From assembly GCA_010015655.1 (NCBI GenBank), contig ML976662.1, forward strand, positions 990,818-1,054,817: DNA of 64,000 bases, given 5' to 3'. Source of the stretch: Bimuria novae-zelandiae CBS 107.79. Lineage: Eukaryota > Ascomycota > Dothideomycetes > Pleosporales > Didymosphaeriaceae. Of this stretch, positions 52,655 through 64,000 are shown piece after piece. The position numbers and the translations under genes are program-made. Within the stretch, counting starts at the first letter, position 1, and each line of letters begins with the position of its first letter. The notes under the pieces were generated by a model. It saw nothing but the letters and a program-made list of their open reading frames with translations. It ran no database searches and was not told where the DNA came from.

Positions 52655-53974
52655 CTAGGTGCTCGTCTTGACCTTCTCGATGTAGGCTGTGCCGGGGCTC
52701 TCATACGTTGACGAGAAGAACTTGGTGACCTGCGGCTCTTTCTGAAGCCAGTGCGTCATGGCACCGAGCTCCTCTCGCAGCCGGTTGACCGCCTGCACAT
52801 CCATGTTGGTCTGCGCAATGAGTTCTGACATGGAGACTTCGCATGTTAGCTGCTGAGCGTTTGCAATGATGCAATGATGGGCGCGGCTTACCGAAGAGAC
52901 GGAGCAGGTGCTCGCCACCATAGATGTCCGCCACCGCCTTCCCGGCTAGCTCGCCAGTGGGGGAGCTGATTTGCGTGTAGATGTCGAAGAATTGCTCCCT
53001 CTCAAAGCGGTAAAGAAGGAGTCGGCCGAGTGCCTTGTTGAAGTATTCCTTCAGCCCGTGGATGACTTCCTGCAGGATGTCGGCCTCGGCATTGCTACGC
53101 TGACCTGGTGCCGCCGCATATGCGAAGTACTGATCCAGAATGACACTTGCGGGATACTTTGCTGGCAGTGACACGAGCTGCAATTGCTTGGTGACGTTCT
53201 CCCAGTCGTCGACCAGGATGCTCTTGAGCCTGTCGGGCATGAGGATCCTCACGGCGCGACGGTTGGTGAAGGTCTCCTCCTACACGGAATTAGTCAATAT
53301 TGCGTGGATCGAACGAGAAGCACAAAAAACTTGCTGGCATGTCAGATGCAACACTCACCTTCTCCAGGTCTTGGTCCCGCATTCTCTTTTGACCTCGGGG
53401 TGGGGCTGCCTGGGCTGGCGTTTGACGCTCTTCGCTACCGCGTGTTGAGGACTGCACCTTCTTTTTAGCGGGCACGGCGGCTTGAGCTCGCTGGGCGCGT
53501 TGCAGCTCAAGGACTTGTTGCCTGAGCGAGTTGGCCAACTCCCGATTCTCTTGGGTGAGCTTGCGAAGACGATCCTCCTCTACCCAGTCGTCCCAGCTGC
53601 AGTGCGTTAGTCGACTCCGCTCACAGTGAGTAACAGAACTACCCAGTACAATAGACCGCAGATGATGTGTGATGGGTAAGCCTCGGGTAAACGCTGTTGC
53701 AGTGTGTCGAGGTCCAGGTTGGGGTGAAGGGACAAACGAAACGCCGCCGGGGGGTTAAACCGAAGGCAGACAGCCGTAGTGACAGACAAGTGAAAGTGAC
53801 TTACGTATTTTTCCATCCCTTATAATGGACTTTGTACTGGTAGCCGTTGTTCTTCTCAGCTTCCTCGCGTGATGAGACTTCGATGATCTTCGCCTCGTAC
53901 ATTAACTCATGGTGGAAGCAAAGAGCCTTTTCGTCCTTCTTAAAGGCAGCTTCGAGGGCAGGAGCAGGCGCCAT
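52655..53974 (-). CDS. EAF3: Chromatin modification-related protein Eaf3 (MRG15 family)
   Basis: Exons 53974-53805, 53596-53359, 53279-52892, 52836-52655; 978 bp, 325 residues, all phases agree. The N-terminal chromo-barrel domain (residues about 12-70: CFHHELMYEAKIIEV, YKVHYKGWKNTWDDWV) has the aromatic residues that read methylated H3K36. A basic linker (KKKVQSSTRGS...PRGQKRMRDQ) leads to the MRG domain (about 140-325: VRILMPDRLKSILVDDWENV, YPASVILDQYFAYA, FYxxYxxALGRLLLYRFER-type block, GGEHLLRLFVSMSELIAQTN). Eaf3 is a subunit of both the NuA4 acetyltransferase and the Rpd3S deacetylase in the nucleus. An upstream in-frame ATG at 54082 would add 36 residues of no family likeness. Intron 1 is long (208 bp). 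Confidence 0.93.
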
Positions 53975-54363
53975 GTTTTCGAAGAATCCTAATCTTTGAC
54001 GGAACGAACAAAGGGGAGTTACTGAGGCAGTCAGGCCCAAGGCGCTGTCGCTCTTCGCAACCACGTGTCGCGTGATGTCCACCGCCGTTAATATAAAGCA
54101 GACTGTCCAACCGTGTCGAGCAGTTTAGTTGAACGTATGGAGTCGACTTGCGCGGATCGACACCTGGAGTAGGCAAGGTCTGCGCCGTGATGGCCGTGGA
54201 GACAAAGAGCGATGGGTGTTCAATGAGTTTCTCAGCACGGGCCTCAACCTCGACGCGACTCGTGCCTTCAGCCCTACAGGCACAGACAAACCGCCCGCCG
54301 AAGGAGACGTCATCAGCGTCCACCGGTCTCGAAGTTTCGTTCGCCTACCACCGGGCTCCCACA
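53975..54363. promoter_or_regulatory. Divergent promoter region, EAF3 / Cnl2-like gene
   Basis: 389 bp between the two proposed starts, the only space for both promoters. Open frames on both strands across it look like shadows. Confidence 0.5.
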
Positions 54364-54986
54364 ATGCCGTCCACCGAAGCCAAACTGCTCTCCGACTTCC
54401 TAGTCGCCCCGGCTTCTTTGCGCGACTTTATGACACTTCGCCAGTTCACCGACATCTTTCCCAAGGGCCACCGCACGAACCCGGCGGTCAAGGAGCTGTA
54501 TCGTGAGCTGTACACACTCCGAGAGCGCGACATCGAAGCTGTACGGCAAGACATCGCTCTTGAAGTGAAGCGATCGAAGCAACTCCGACGCGACTACGCG
54601 CAAGAGCGACGCCAGCTCGACGAAGCCAATGTAGCCGGGCTGGACCTAGTTGCGCTGCGGATGGAAGAAGAGGTACGTCAGAAGACACTCATATGCAAAT
54701 TCATTGTAACACTTGCCAGCTCTCGGGAACCCGTGGCCGGAAACCGCACACGCTCCAGACCGTCCACGTCAGCATCGAGGAAGCCTGCGAGAGTCTTGAG
54801 AGCCAGATCGCAGAACTGGAACAGGAACAAGATGATGCCCTGCGTGAGGTCCGAGAGGTCATCGACGCGCTCAGTGACCTACGACGCGGCAAATTCGCGC
54901 AGACAGTGAGCGGGGAGAACATTGGCGAGGAAGTCCTGGCGACACTTAAGAGGCTAGAGACTGTGTGCGCAGATCCAGCAGGATGA
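54364..54986 (+). CDS. Cnl2/NKP2 family kinetochore protein
   Basis: Exons 54364-54672 and 54720-54986; 191 residues, in frame, intron 47 bp. The N-terminus MPSTEAKLLSDFLVAPASLR, then FMTLRQFTDIFP and PAVKELYRELYTLRERDIEAV, is the Cnl2/NKP2 domain. The rest is coiled coil (VKRSKQLRRDYAQERRQLDE; SLESQIAELEQEQDDALREV). In fission yeast Cnl2 and in budding yeast Nkp2 belong to the inner kinetochore (CCAN/COMA-associated) and bind centromeric chromatin. Size agrees with the family (about 150-200). The gene is divergent from EAF3. Confidence 0.82.
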
Positions 54987-56185
54987 GACGTTGCAAACGA
55001 AAGAGTAGACATTGTTATTACCGTGGAAGTGTGCCGCCAAACCACTTCGACCGTCACCCTCGCAAGCCTCTCGGTACAGCTGCGTCCACCTTGACGCCCG
55101 CAGTTCCAGCTGGATGACTACTTCTGTCTCTGATCATCCTCACGCGGGGCAGTGTCCAGCACTTGCTCCTTTCTGCCGCCGAGTCCTTTCGTGGTATTCC
55201 TGGCTCATGGCTAAATTCTTGCACTGCGGCCACGACGCGCTCTTGCGACTGTCCTAGTCTTCTCCGTCACCAACATCCACTCTCCCGACAGTACCTAGTC
55301 GTCCACTTCCGAACTGATCAAGATGATTCGCACCACCCTCATCGGTCGCCCCAAGGAACGTTTGAATCCGCAGCCGAATGTGTGATTTTATATATGCGAG
55401 TAACATTGCCGAGTATGCTAGTGAGCGAAGAACGGACCGTGCGGTGAGGAGAATGCGGGATCTATGGATCACACTATCAGTGCCATGTACGCATCAGGAA
55501 GAAAGGGGTGCCGTACCAGATGGATTGGACCTGGGTCAAGCATGAGTGTGCGATCGGGGTGCTTTGCGTCCGCCATCTCGCGGTTGAGTCTCTTGCGTGT
55601 CGTTTGGGGATCCGTTGGAAAACATGACGAAACCAATAGGTCAGTTGTTCACCAAATCTTTGCCTACAGTATTGCAGCCGTGGGCTTGGAGCATTTGTTC
55701 ATCTTGGTGACCGCCGCGCGTCTTATATCTACGTCTATATGAATCGACACATTCATTCCCACAACTACCCATCTCGACTTGTACGCAACTGCTAACATAG
55801 AATACCAACCGCGCCTGCCATCGCACAATTGTGCTTTTCCTGAATAGACGCCTCGTATGCGCTACAGTGCGCTGCTGGGGCGGACTTCGTCTATTGGTCA
55901 AGGCCACCAGGCGAGCGCGTACGCTTGCTCGGCATTGGAAGAGTGGATGAACGCCCGCAGCAGAACGGAAGCACAGCCACACAGCCACACAGCCACACCA
56001 TCGCACATTTGTGCTGTGGTAGAGCAGCTCAGCCTCGCGCCTTGTAAGGCAGCTATGAAGGCGTGCCTTCCCCGATGGTTTGCCCGCTGGTTGTAGTTTC
56101 CTACTTATCCACGCCGCTTCGGCAGTCACGATCAAGGACGGTGCACATTGAAAACGGAGCATACCGACACAGCAATTGCGCCATT
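54987..56185. other. Intergenic region with a short tandem repeat
   Basis: 1.2 kb without a recognised gene; frames up to 173 codons on the minus strand have no family likeness. Three tandem ACAGCCAC units lie at 55973-55996. The 3' part is upstream of the zinc-finger gene. Confidence 0.45.
55973..55996 (+). repeat. 8-bp tandem repeat (ACAGCCAC x3)
   Basis: Three perfect copies in tandem, about 190 bp upstream of the zinc-finger gene start. Confidence 0.8.
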
Positions 56186-59100
56186 ATGTATGTCGAAGAA
56201 GTCCAGCGGGAAATCCCGGGCGAAATATCAGCCTTAGACCCTGAGATTGAGGAGTATGACGACAATAACGACGCGACCTACGAGGGCAATGGCGACAGCA
56301 GCGAGAGTCGCATCACGCGCCTTGTGAAGGAGAGATTATTAAACGAATTGCACGTAGCGAAACCAATTGCGGAAACACATGGAAGTTCCCCAGCGACATT
56401 CGTGTGCAGCAATCCCAGATGCAGAGTCCCGGATAAGCGCTTCACACGGAAAGACGTCCGCGACCGCCATGTCCAGCGGTGCATGGAAGAAACGCTGCCT
56501 CCTACTGTCCAAGGGGTGATGGTCGGCTCTAGATGCAAGTCTGGTCTGTCAGACATGGACTCTGGATACCGGTCGGCCACGGACTTGTCGTTACCTGCCG
56601 AAACAGGGGACGAGGATTCCCGGAGGCTTTCGGGCGATTCAATTGAGTACAACGTCTCGGATATTCCGTTCTTGATGTGTAGCCCAAGCCTATCAGAGCC
56701 TTTTACCGCTCAGCCCAGTCCTGATATTCAAAGGTCGAGCCCGGAGAAATCCCAAGGAAGGAAGCCGTTATCGAAAACAACGCAACAGTCTCCAGCGTTC
56801 GATCCTCCGTTTCAATTTGTGGTTGCCAGCCATCCCGATCAATTCAAGCATGAATTCACAGTGCGACAAGTTCGTTCGAACGTCAATCACAGACACAGTA
56901 GGCCACACTCGGAGATCACTAAGCAGAATCCTGAGACAGCAAAGGCAACCAATGTCTACCGTCAGAAGTATCAGACGAGGAAGGATGTGCTCGCCGACGG
57001 AGAGAGTCTGTTACACACCATTCAGCAGAAGCAAGGGAGGCTTGGATTTATGGCCACAGAACAGCATGCATGCGATGACAGCGCACTGCTGAAGAGCGAA
57101 ACGCAGCAATTTGATCGAAGTAGTGGCTTGGAGAGAACACAGACGCAACCAGATTACGCCTTGCCAAAACTCGACCAATTGATAGAGGGCTGGGAGACAA
57201 AACTCCATAGTGAGCCCAAAGAAAGAGATGAAAGGTCTTACGACGAAATATCGACCTATTCCTCTCTGTCAGTGGCGTCCTCCGTGAGTGGCCGTTTTTA
57301 CACTGGTCTGAATATTTCTTTGCTAACGACTGATCAGAAGAGATCGGGACAAAATCGCGCTGCTCAGCAGACTTTTGAGGAACACAAGACCAAGCATGGG
57401 CGAGATCGAGAGGTGCAGTCGGCCGCGCACACGGAGCCCTACGAGAAGTCAGACACATCACCTTCGTCCGAGCTCTCGAGAAAACGCTTTCTCCCGATAA
57501 ACCGTAGGCGCTCAAGCGACGCTCACTCCCGGGATTCTACAGTAGATGAAACGACTTCTGTTGACAACTGGAAACTCCTAGCATCAGTCGAGGATGCCAT
57601 CAAACGTCTTATTCTTCCCGAGCTGACTACTATGAAAAAGGAGCGACAGAAACTTCAAAGCTTTGAAAATGCGCCTTGCGGTGCGACCTCTGAAACGGCT
57701 GAATCAACAATGGAATCCAAACTGCCGCATGAAGAGTACGAGACTGAGTCTTTATCAGTCAATACTCTGGATGAAAATGGAGAGAATGGAGATGCTCATA
57801 GCACAACACAGGAGAGACCTTTCTTCTTGCAGCCTTCTACATCAAGCGACACAGACAAGATCTCAAACACTCACCCGGGCACATATCAGCAACGTCCAAT
57901 ACATCGTTTGGCAGCTACTTCATCTCCGCAGAATTCTGCCCCACAATACGCAACGGGCTCAAAAGCTCTAGAAGAAATCAATGATCCGTTGCTCGACACT
58001 GCTGGAAAGCACCTCATTCAACATGGAACAAGACAGGACCCGTCAAGATCTAGCCTTGATCTGAGTGATGAATCAATAGGTGACGAAGAGGACTCTCAAT
58101 TTCCTCTGACCAGGATGGAAGATGAGCACGCGGTTAGAGATGTCGAAAGTGAACAGGGATCACCGAAGCCCTCCGATGCAATCGACGAGATCTCATGTAA
58201 CGGGGTCATAATCGAGACTGCACTGCGTTCCGCTTTGGATGTGGTCAAAGGCCTGATATTACAGAAAGTTCTAGGGAGTGCTTCGTTGGAAGCTACAGAT
58301 ACGCCCGGAGGATCTGGTCCTGCAAGTGGCTCCAGAAGCGCGAGTTCAATATCGAAATCACGACAAGGCTCTGGCTCAAGGAACAACAACAATATCAAGC
58401 GAGCTCGTGGAGGCGGCGGAAGCGATCCTGGCGATGAAGATGACGACTTGGGCGAAGACGAAGATGATGACGATCGATCGAAGAAGAAAAGCCCATTCAA
58501 CCGGATACCGCAGCGCAGGTTGAAGTGCCCATTCTACCAACGTGATCCAGAAAAATACACCGAAAACGCTTGCAGCGGTAAAGGCTTTACGGAGATGGCA
58601 AAGCTAAAAGATCATCTGAAGCGCGTACACATGCAGCCTTTGCGTTGTCCAAGATGCTATATCGAGGCCCACTCAAACGAACAGTTGCTGGAACACCTCT
58701 CACGAGACGACAAGTGTACGAAGAGAACTCCGCCACACGACGAGCGTATATCGCCGCAGATACTCAACGTACTGAACTTCAAAAAGTCCCCGTTCACAAA
58801 TGCGAGAACTGCCGAGGAGAAGTGGAAAATGATGTATAGGATCCTTTTCCCTGTGGACTCTGAGGCCGATACTCCGTCACCCTGTCAGTTTTGCTTCCTG
58901 TTTTTTCACCGACTGATAGCTGACTTCTGTAGACAATCGCAACGCGCTGTCTCCAGGTCTGGCTCAGGCCCTCTCTGAAGCACTAGAAGAAGAACTTGCC
59001 TTGGAGCTTGAGCCTGTCTTGTTGCCTATTGTGAATCGCATCAGGGAACGAATCCCCGCCATAATCGCTCGTTGTCGAACCAAGCTAGCCCACCAAGTTG

Positions 59101-59738
59101 CTTCTGAAAATGACGAGACAATCTCGGTATCATCTGCCGCTCAATCGAGTTCGGGCATTAACAACCCAAGTGAGCAAGTCAGGCTTCGAAAGAAGAAGAA
59201 ATCCAGTTCACTGTCTCAATGCGTGGAGAATACCTTCAATCTCGCACCACTACCTGAAGCCCGTCTGCACGAACAGAAGGGCAAACAGCCTTCCTATTTC
59301 CTAACACATAGGATGACACCCTCCGGAAGCAGTACGGAAAGTGGCCCAAAGTCAACGACTTCTGCTTCCACTAGCACAGACCGGATCTTTGACACGGAAT
59401 TCCTGCAGAACTCTGACCCCAGCACCTTCACGGGCGGAATCGACAACTGGAACACATATAAGTCCGCCCTTTTCGCATCGCCGTCTGGATGCAACTCCGC
59501 GATGCTAAATTCTGGCTTTGCACTACCACCAGATGGATTTGGAACGCAGGATCCGAGTCTAAGACCATTCTACAACGATCCGCGCCTTTACGGTGGATCT
59601 ACCTCACTAGACTTGGAGTTTTATGGTTATGCCCTAGGTACGCAGGAAGACCTGCTTGGTGGGGAATGCATGCCAGCGCAGGCACCGGACGGGGAATTTA
59701 CCAGTGGCGATTTTAATTTTCCCCGGTATGCGGATTGA
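56186..59738 (+). CDS. Large C2H2-like zinc-finger protein
   Basis: Exons 56186-57283, 57338-58883, 58933-59738; 1149 residues, in frame. The first intron (54 bp) is a multiple of three, so it also reads open, but it has GTGAGT, a GCTAAC branch point and TCAG, so I splice it. Start MYVEEVQREIPGEIS was chosen; an upstream in-frame ATG at 56063 looks like 5' UTR. An N-terminal finger is CSNPRCRVPDKRFTRKDVRD...HVQRC. Residues about 800-960 contain a disordered Gly/Asp-rich stretch, then RRLKCPFYQRDPEKY...C-x-GKGFTEMAKLKDHLKRVH and PLRCPRCYIEAHSNEQLLEH, the atypical tandem fingers common in Pezizomycotina. The C-terminus (LSPGLAQALSEALEEELALE) is helical, then disordered. Probably nuclear; DNA or RNA target unknown. 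Confidence 0.82.
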
Positions 59739-60113
59739 GATAGGACAGCCTCGATTGCAACGGCTACTTACGATTAATCACGATTTTAACAAGAGCTATG
59801 AAAGTCTCGGCATCGTTGTAAAACACCATGTAAAGAATACAGAAGTCCATCCTGAGGCTGTGCTTAGAAGCTGGAGTCGCTGAGCTTTATTTTCGACGCC
59901 CGGGAACCGTTGGAGTAGTATAGCTTAAACGAATTATTTTAGGCAAATCGAGAAGATAAAATCACTTATTTGTTTTTGATTGATAACGCAGAACCACGGC
60001 GCATGTTGAGAAAGTTGCGTGAGCACCACCTCCCTCGTCCTGTACTTCAGTACAATATAAATGCATCGTAACTAGGTCCAGCTCAGTATTTTCAAGTATT
60101 CTCAAGCATTACC
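59739..60113. other. Intergenic region
   Basis: 375 bp between two plus-strand genes; no feature seen. Confidence 0.5.
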
Positions 60114-61858
60114 ATGATAGCTCGTGGTGCGGTACGGTACAGGCCATCTTTTAGTTATCAGCCAAGCCTGCACAACCAGCATATTTTTCAACGATTTCTA
60201 CGACGCGTCACTACAAATGGCGCGACTGGCGCCCAAGGTCGAACAGTTGCATCAGAGCTAGTCACCGAGGCTACAGTGCCCCCGGGATTGAGCGTTTCTC
60301 AACTGCCATCATACTGGCTTGAAAACTCGACCAGGTACTCTGACACACGTTTCAAACATGGTATTTGTGATCACCAGACACCCCGATTGACGTTGCGCGA
60401 AGTCGCAATGCTCCGGCTTATGGATGCTATTACGGACAAAGCCAATTGGTATCTCAAAATCTTTGACGAAACCATCGTGACTAGATGGCGCTATGAAGCC
60501 CAAGCAACACCCAACGGATTGATCAGCGACCAGGCCTTCGAGTGGTGCGTAAAAGAATTGCGTGACAGGGTGGAGGAATTTAAGGAGGATGGGTTCGTAA
60601 AAACGCTGGAAAGCGATAGCAGATGCGTCAAAAGCGATGACTTCATACCAACAGCGCATGGAGACAGGCTAAGACGGGCTGTGAAGCCATTACTGGAAGT
60701 GAGCGATGATCAGAAAGACTGGCACCTTAATTCTGACGGCAAGGTTCTTAACCTCATCCATCCGTCCCTGTATCCCTTGGTAGTCGGCCACTCGAAGATT
60801 CTGCCCACCGGTCAAATAGGCGTGGACGACTGTCTGGACAACATGGGGCAAGGTGTCTTGGTCCCGCAAGGCGAAAAGGTTCGTAGCCACCTGGTCCATG
60901 GTCTTTCATACCACATCAATCAGGACAAGCTCTGCTCAACACGCTTCCAGTGGCTTCCCTCGGAGATTCAATTTGTCGGCGAGGGGACAGACGAAAAGAT
61001 CGCGTCGTATATCAACAACCTCCACCCAAACAAGCACAAAGAGCTTTACAGCATCATTGAACAACTCATCGGAAAGTCGATCCCCCTTTGGAACAACGTC
61101 TTAGTAGGAGGATGGAACCAAGATTCCGGGCCTCGCATCACAATCAACCACGTAGACTGCTCCCCCCAGAAGAACCACCATGGCTCGGAGAAATCGAGCA
61201 AAGTGAACAAGGTCTCCTACGGCTCGCTCCAACCGTCAAAACGTACATCGCGCAGCCCGACAACCCCCTCTACACCGCCCGCAGAGAACACAGGTCCTGC
61301 CCAGCGCTCCCCTCCGACCCCAAAGAATGGGTCGACCACGAAGTCCACGAAGCCGTAAGGGAAGTCTACGAGCGCACGCGCACCATCATCCACCCCGAAC
61401 CCACCCCCTCGTGCTACGCGCAGTGGAAAGCCAAACCCCCGCCGCGCATCAGGCTCGAAGAAGACTTCAAAGCCGAGGGGCTCCAGGTCATTGTGAAACT
61501 CTCGTCCATCGAGCTCACGCCCGAGAAACCAGATTACCCCGACGGCACCTGGCACCTCGAAGGCATGCTTAACGAGAGCATCGTCGCAACGTCAATTTAC
61601 TACTACGACGTCGAAAACGCCACGCCGTCACAGATTCGTTTTAGCCAAGTGAACAGCGTCGACGGGATATACTGGGATGTCAGCTACGAGCAAGGCGACC
61701 ACGAGCCGCTGGCCATCGTGTTCGGGTCGAGGGATATGGATGATGCGCCGGCGGTGCAAAAAATCGGGACTGTAGCTACAAAACACGGGCGTGTCATTGC
61801 GCTTCCGAATGATGCGGTGGAGAGTAATATGGATTCGTATAATCTTTGCGAGCATTGA
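60114..61858 (+). pseudogene. DUF4246 family protein, frameshifted in a poly-C run and shortened
   Basis: Reading from ATG 60114, the family blocks appear in order: RLTLREVAMLRLMDAITDK, WEYxx-type AFEWCVKELRDRVEEF, SDGKVLNLIHPSLYPLVVG, FQWLPSEIQFVGEG, IASYINNLHPNKHKELYSII. At the six-C run 61162-61167 the frame must shift by one base to continue as EEPPWLGEIEQ, then KTYIAQPDNP, LQVIVKLSSIELTPEKPDYP, GTWHLEGMLNESIVATSIYY, DGIYWDVSYEQGDHEPLAIV and GRVIALPN. One extra C would join the two frames. The end, DSYNLCEH at 61856, comes short of the last conserved block usually found (GHRKxxALFLVDP), so the C-terminus is missing. DUF4246 function is unknown. It is either a pseudogene or a homopolymer miscall plus a real truncation. 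Confidence 0.78.
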
Positions 61859-62180
61859 GTATATCGGGGGTTTGATGCTTTGGATTCTTCCATACTATTT
61901 GGTGGGGGGTAGACTCCGATGGCTGATCTATTATGTATCAATCTTAACCTCTGCAGCAGTGAACGGAAACGGTAGAACGGAATGCGTAGTTCATGCACTT
62001 GGCTCTTCGGTGCAGTTTCTTCAGCTTGCTTCACCATTCTCTTATATATATACTATATTAGCGCGTACCTGTATTGCGCCGTCACACGAACAAGGATCAA
62101 TATTTTTCGTGCTGATATTGCATTCCTCTATAGTATAATTAGTATTTCTACACAGAGGTTAGTATCACCAAACAAGAACC
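61859..62180. other. Intergenic region
   Basis: 3' flank of the DUF4246 gene, AT-rich in places; nothing recognised, including no continuation of the missing DUF4246 tail that I could read. Confidence 0.45.
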
Positions 62181-62251
62181 GGGGCGGTAGCTCAGTGATA
62201 GATCAATTGGCTGCTGTCCTATAGGTCCCTGTTTCGATTACGGGTCGCCCT
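62181..62251 (+). tRNA. tRNA-like sequence, probably a tRNA pseudogene or tRNA-derived SINE head
   Basis: GGGGCGGTAGCTCAGTGATA starts a 71-nt cloverleaf-like sequence. The acceptor (GGGGCGG/TCGCCCT) pairs with two G-U pairs, the T-arm CCTGT-TTCGATT-ACGGG pairs fully, and A-box (TAGCTCAGTGA) and B-box (TTTCGATTACG) are present. The D-stem (GCTC/GATC) and anticodon stem (ATTGG/CCTAT) each have one mismatch. The anticodon loop CTGCTGT would give GCT (Ser), but the long variable arm of tRNA-Ser is absent. TTTT follows directly, a pol III stop. Decay of an alanine- or other-type tRNA is plausible. Folding was by hand. Confidence 0.45.
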
Positions 62252-62254
62252 TTT

Positions 62255-64000
62255 CGTTTTTCGTCCGAGTCTCCTTGTATCCAAAGAGCAACATTGTTTT
62301 TGGCCTCCTCTTTCTGCTCTTTGTGAGTTATGTACCAATATATTCACAGAATGGGAATACTACGCAGAATAGCACCAGCAACTTGGCCCGGCTTGGAATT
62401 ATTGAATAACTAAAACATCTACGCACCTCACAAATAAACGTGCTATCATAATTTTTTGGCTCAGCGTGGATGTGTACTTGTGCTACACCTTCTCGAGGAC
62501 CCATCAGATCTCACATCTTCCAATACCACCAATTCACCGCTTCAGAACATGCTGTTGTGATCGCACAGAGTAGCCCAAGCCATTCTGAAGCAGACAGCCT
62601 TACAAATCAGGATGAAGGGAAGCAAGCAGGTGTTCTTTAACTGTCGTGACACACCATACTTTGATACAATTAAAACCCCGTCTAACGCAAGCAGGCACAA
62701 CGAAGACATTCATATCTCTACATCTGGCGCGTGTGGCAGTCGTCTGCTCTCGCTGGAGCCACATATTCAAAACCAAACACATCCCCTTAGCTCTCCACGA
62801 TCGAAACCTTGAAGCACACTCTCTAAAACGCCCGTGCCTCCAAACAACGCCCCCCTAGAAGAACCTTCAAACCCTCCCCTCTCACTAAAACTCTCTTAAC
62901 CATATGCCCTGCAGCGGAGCGGAGCGGATATGAGATCGGAAACCCGCGCGGCTGCTCATTTTTAAAACTCTGCTCACCTCAGGCTGCACATGCACAGTCC
63001 AGCCTCCACCCAAACAGTAGTGTGTACTCTACATAGTACATTCTGGGCGCGCCGGCGCTCCGTGACAAACTTCTGCAAAGTACCCATGTACAAAGGTGGA
63101 ACTTGAAGATGGAGTCTCGCCGGACGAAAAAGAAGGACCCACGTGCAATGGCTCCGGCCGGTTTGGGGTAGTGCGTCCGGAACCGAGGGCCCTCGCCTCG
63201 ACTCGAGCTCTCCACACCAGTGCAGTACCCGACGATAATCTCCGAACGAGCGCACCTTTCGCAGTGGTACACGGGGAACTAGGCAGATCGACGCTTTCTT
63301 CAAACCTACCCCACCGCCCTACCTCCCTCCTACCCTGATCGTCAAAAAACGCTCTTGCCTCAAACCCCGCTTCAAACCGCAAATTGACAAAAAGCGACAT
63401 GCATCCATCATGCCACTCCCCCACCCCGCCCGAATGAAGAAGTTGCAGCGAGACTACTGCACTTCCCCGATAACAATGCGTACGTGCGCCCACCGGCGGA
63501 AACTGCGCCTGGATGCCTCAGCCTCCCCCGTCTAAGTCTACATAAAGTTTGCGCCGGGCAGCTCGTTACGAGCGTCCAACCGACGGCGGAGCGATAGCGC
63601 AATATGACGACGATAGCGTCAACATCACGCGCACGCGTGACATGAATCGACACCACGCTGCACGAAGTTGTGACAGGTCGGGAGGAGCTTGCAAGAAAAG
63701 AAGGTTTTGGTGGTTCACCGGACGTGGCAGGGGTATGCCGGATTGGGCATCATGATGGATTCGTATGGAGTCATACCTTGCCTAGATTGGGGATGGATCG
63801 CTCTTCGCTTGCGAATTCCCCGTCCCCCACTTGATCAGGTGCCCTGAGGGATGACATAAACCGTCGTTTTGTACCTTACGGAGGTATTCATGCAGAAGAC
63901 CGAGTATCATGCCGGGACGCTATGCCGATGCGGCGAGAACGCCGATATGTAGAGAAGGGTTGCCTAAAATAAGCCAGGGCAACTCAAAATTAGGTACGAA
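62255..64000. other. Gene-poor right end of the window
   Basis: 1.7 kb of near-normal composition. Frames of 60-154 codons on both strands overlap and show no domain. A gene continuing outside the window cannot be excluded at the far right. Confidence 0.45.

Noticed and set aside
55641..56162. 173-codon minus-strand frame
   Set aside because: Low-complexity reading of an upstream region with a tandem repeat; no domain and overlapped by the start of the zinc-finger gene.

Overview
The window is a stretch of filamentous ascomycete nuclear DNA, most likely from a Dothideomycete or related Pezizomycotina. The evidence is short 45-80 bp GT-AG introns, a nimA-type kinase with the filamentous-fungal insert, fungus-specific families (Cnl2/NKP2, DUF4246, F-box proteins with a Cys-rich tail), Fot1/pogo and Tc1 transposons, and AT-rich, TpA-rich blocks of the kind left by repeat-induced point mutation (RIP). 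A 200-base N gap at 47498-47697 shows this is a scaffold.

Layout. 1-9.6 kb is a transposon graveyard without host genes. A Ty3/gypsy pol remnant (minus strand: protease, RT, RNase H) is interrupted by a complete but dead hAT element with an 8-bp target duplication. It is followed by a Fot1-like element with TA duplication and 40-bp inverted repeats. At 10.5-16.1 kb lie a calcineurin-like phosphoesterase, a second, different Fot1-like element (12194-14082) and a disordered basic protein. 16.2-18.7 kb holds nothing recognisable. 18.7-27 kb carries a large mitochondrial AAA ATPase, a nonsense-riddled F-box gene, a small membrane-anchored protein and a five-exon dienelactone hydrolase. A young-looking Tc1 element (27309-28535) follows, then a frameshifted ankyrin gene, a BTB/ankyrin protein divergent from the NIMA mitotic kinase, the exosome subunit Rrp43, and an unresolved multi-exon gene. 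A decayed Tc1-like element occupies 38.6-40.3 kb. 41.7-48.8 kb has accessory genes: a YeeE/YedE sulfur-type transporter, a broken DUF1479 gene, a secreted clan GH-A glycosidase with a Cys-rich tail that runs into the N gap, and a small three-exon protein. 49-55 kb is a compact housekeeping cluster: ARMH3-like protein, nicotinamide riboside kinase, Eaf3 chromodomain/MRG protein and a Cnl2/NKP2 kinetochore protein. 56-59.7 kb encodes a long zinc-finger protein, 60.1-61.9 kb a damaged DUF4246 gene, and 62.18 kb a tRNA-like sequence. The last 1.7 kb shows nothing recognisable.

How it fits together. There is no operon-like pathway. Conserved eukaryotic genes (nimA, RRP43, EAF3, Cnl2, NRK1, ARMH3) are structurally intact, while four accessory genes (F-box, ankyrin, DUF1479, DUF4246) are each broken by one to three small lesions outside the heavily AT-biased blocks. 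Exon structures were deduced by reading splice sites and checking that each spliced model keeps frame; none was tested against transcripts or databases. I did not find a convincing new multi-gene system. The strongest unusual signals are the nested hAT-in-gypsy insertion, the Fot1 element whose terminal repeats contain 18-bp tandem units, the RIP-type nonsense codons in the F-box gene, and the glycosidase with a GC-AG intron and Cys-rich tail.
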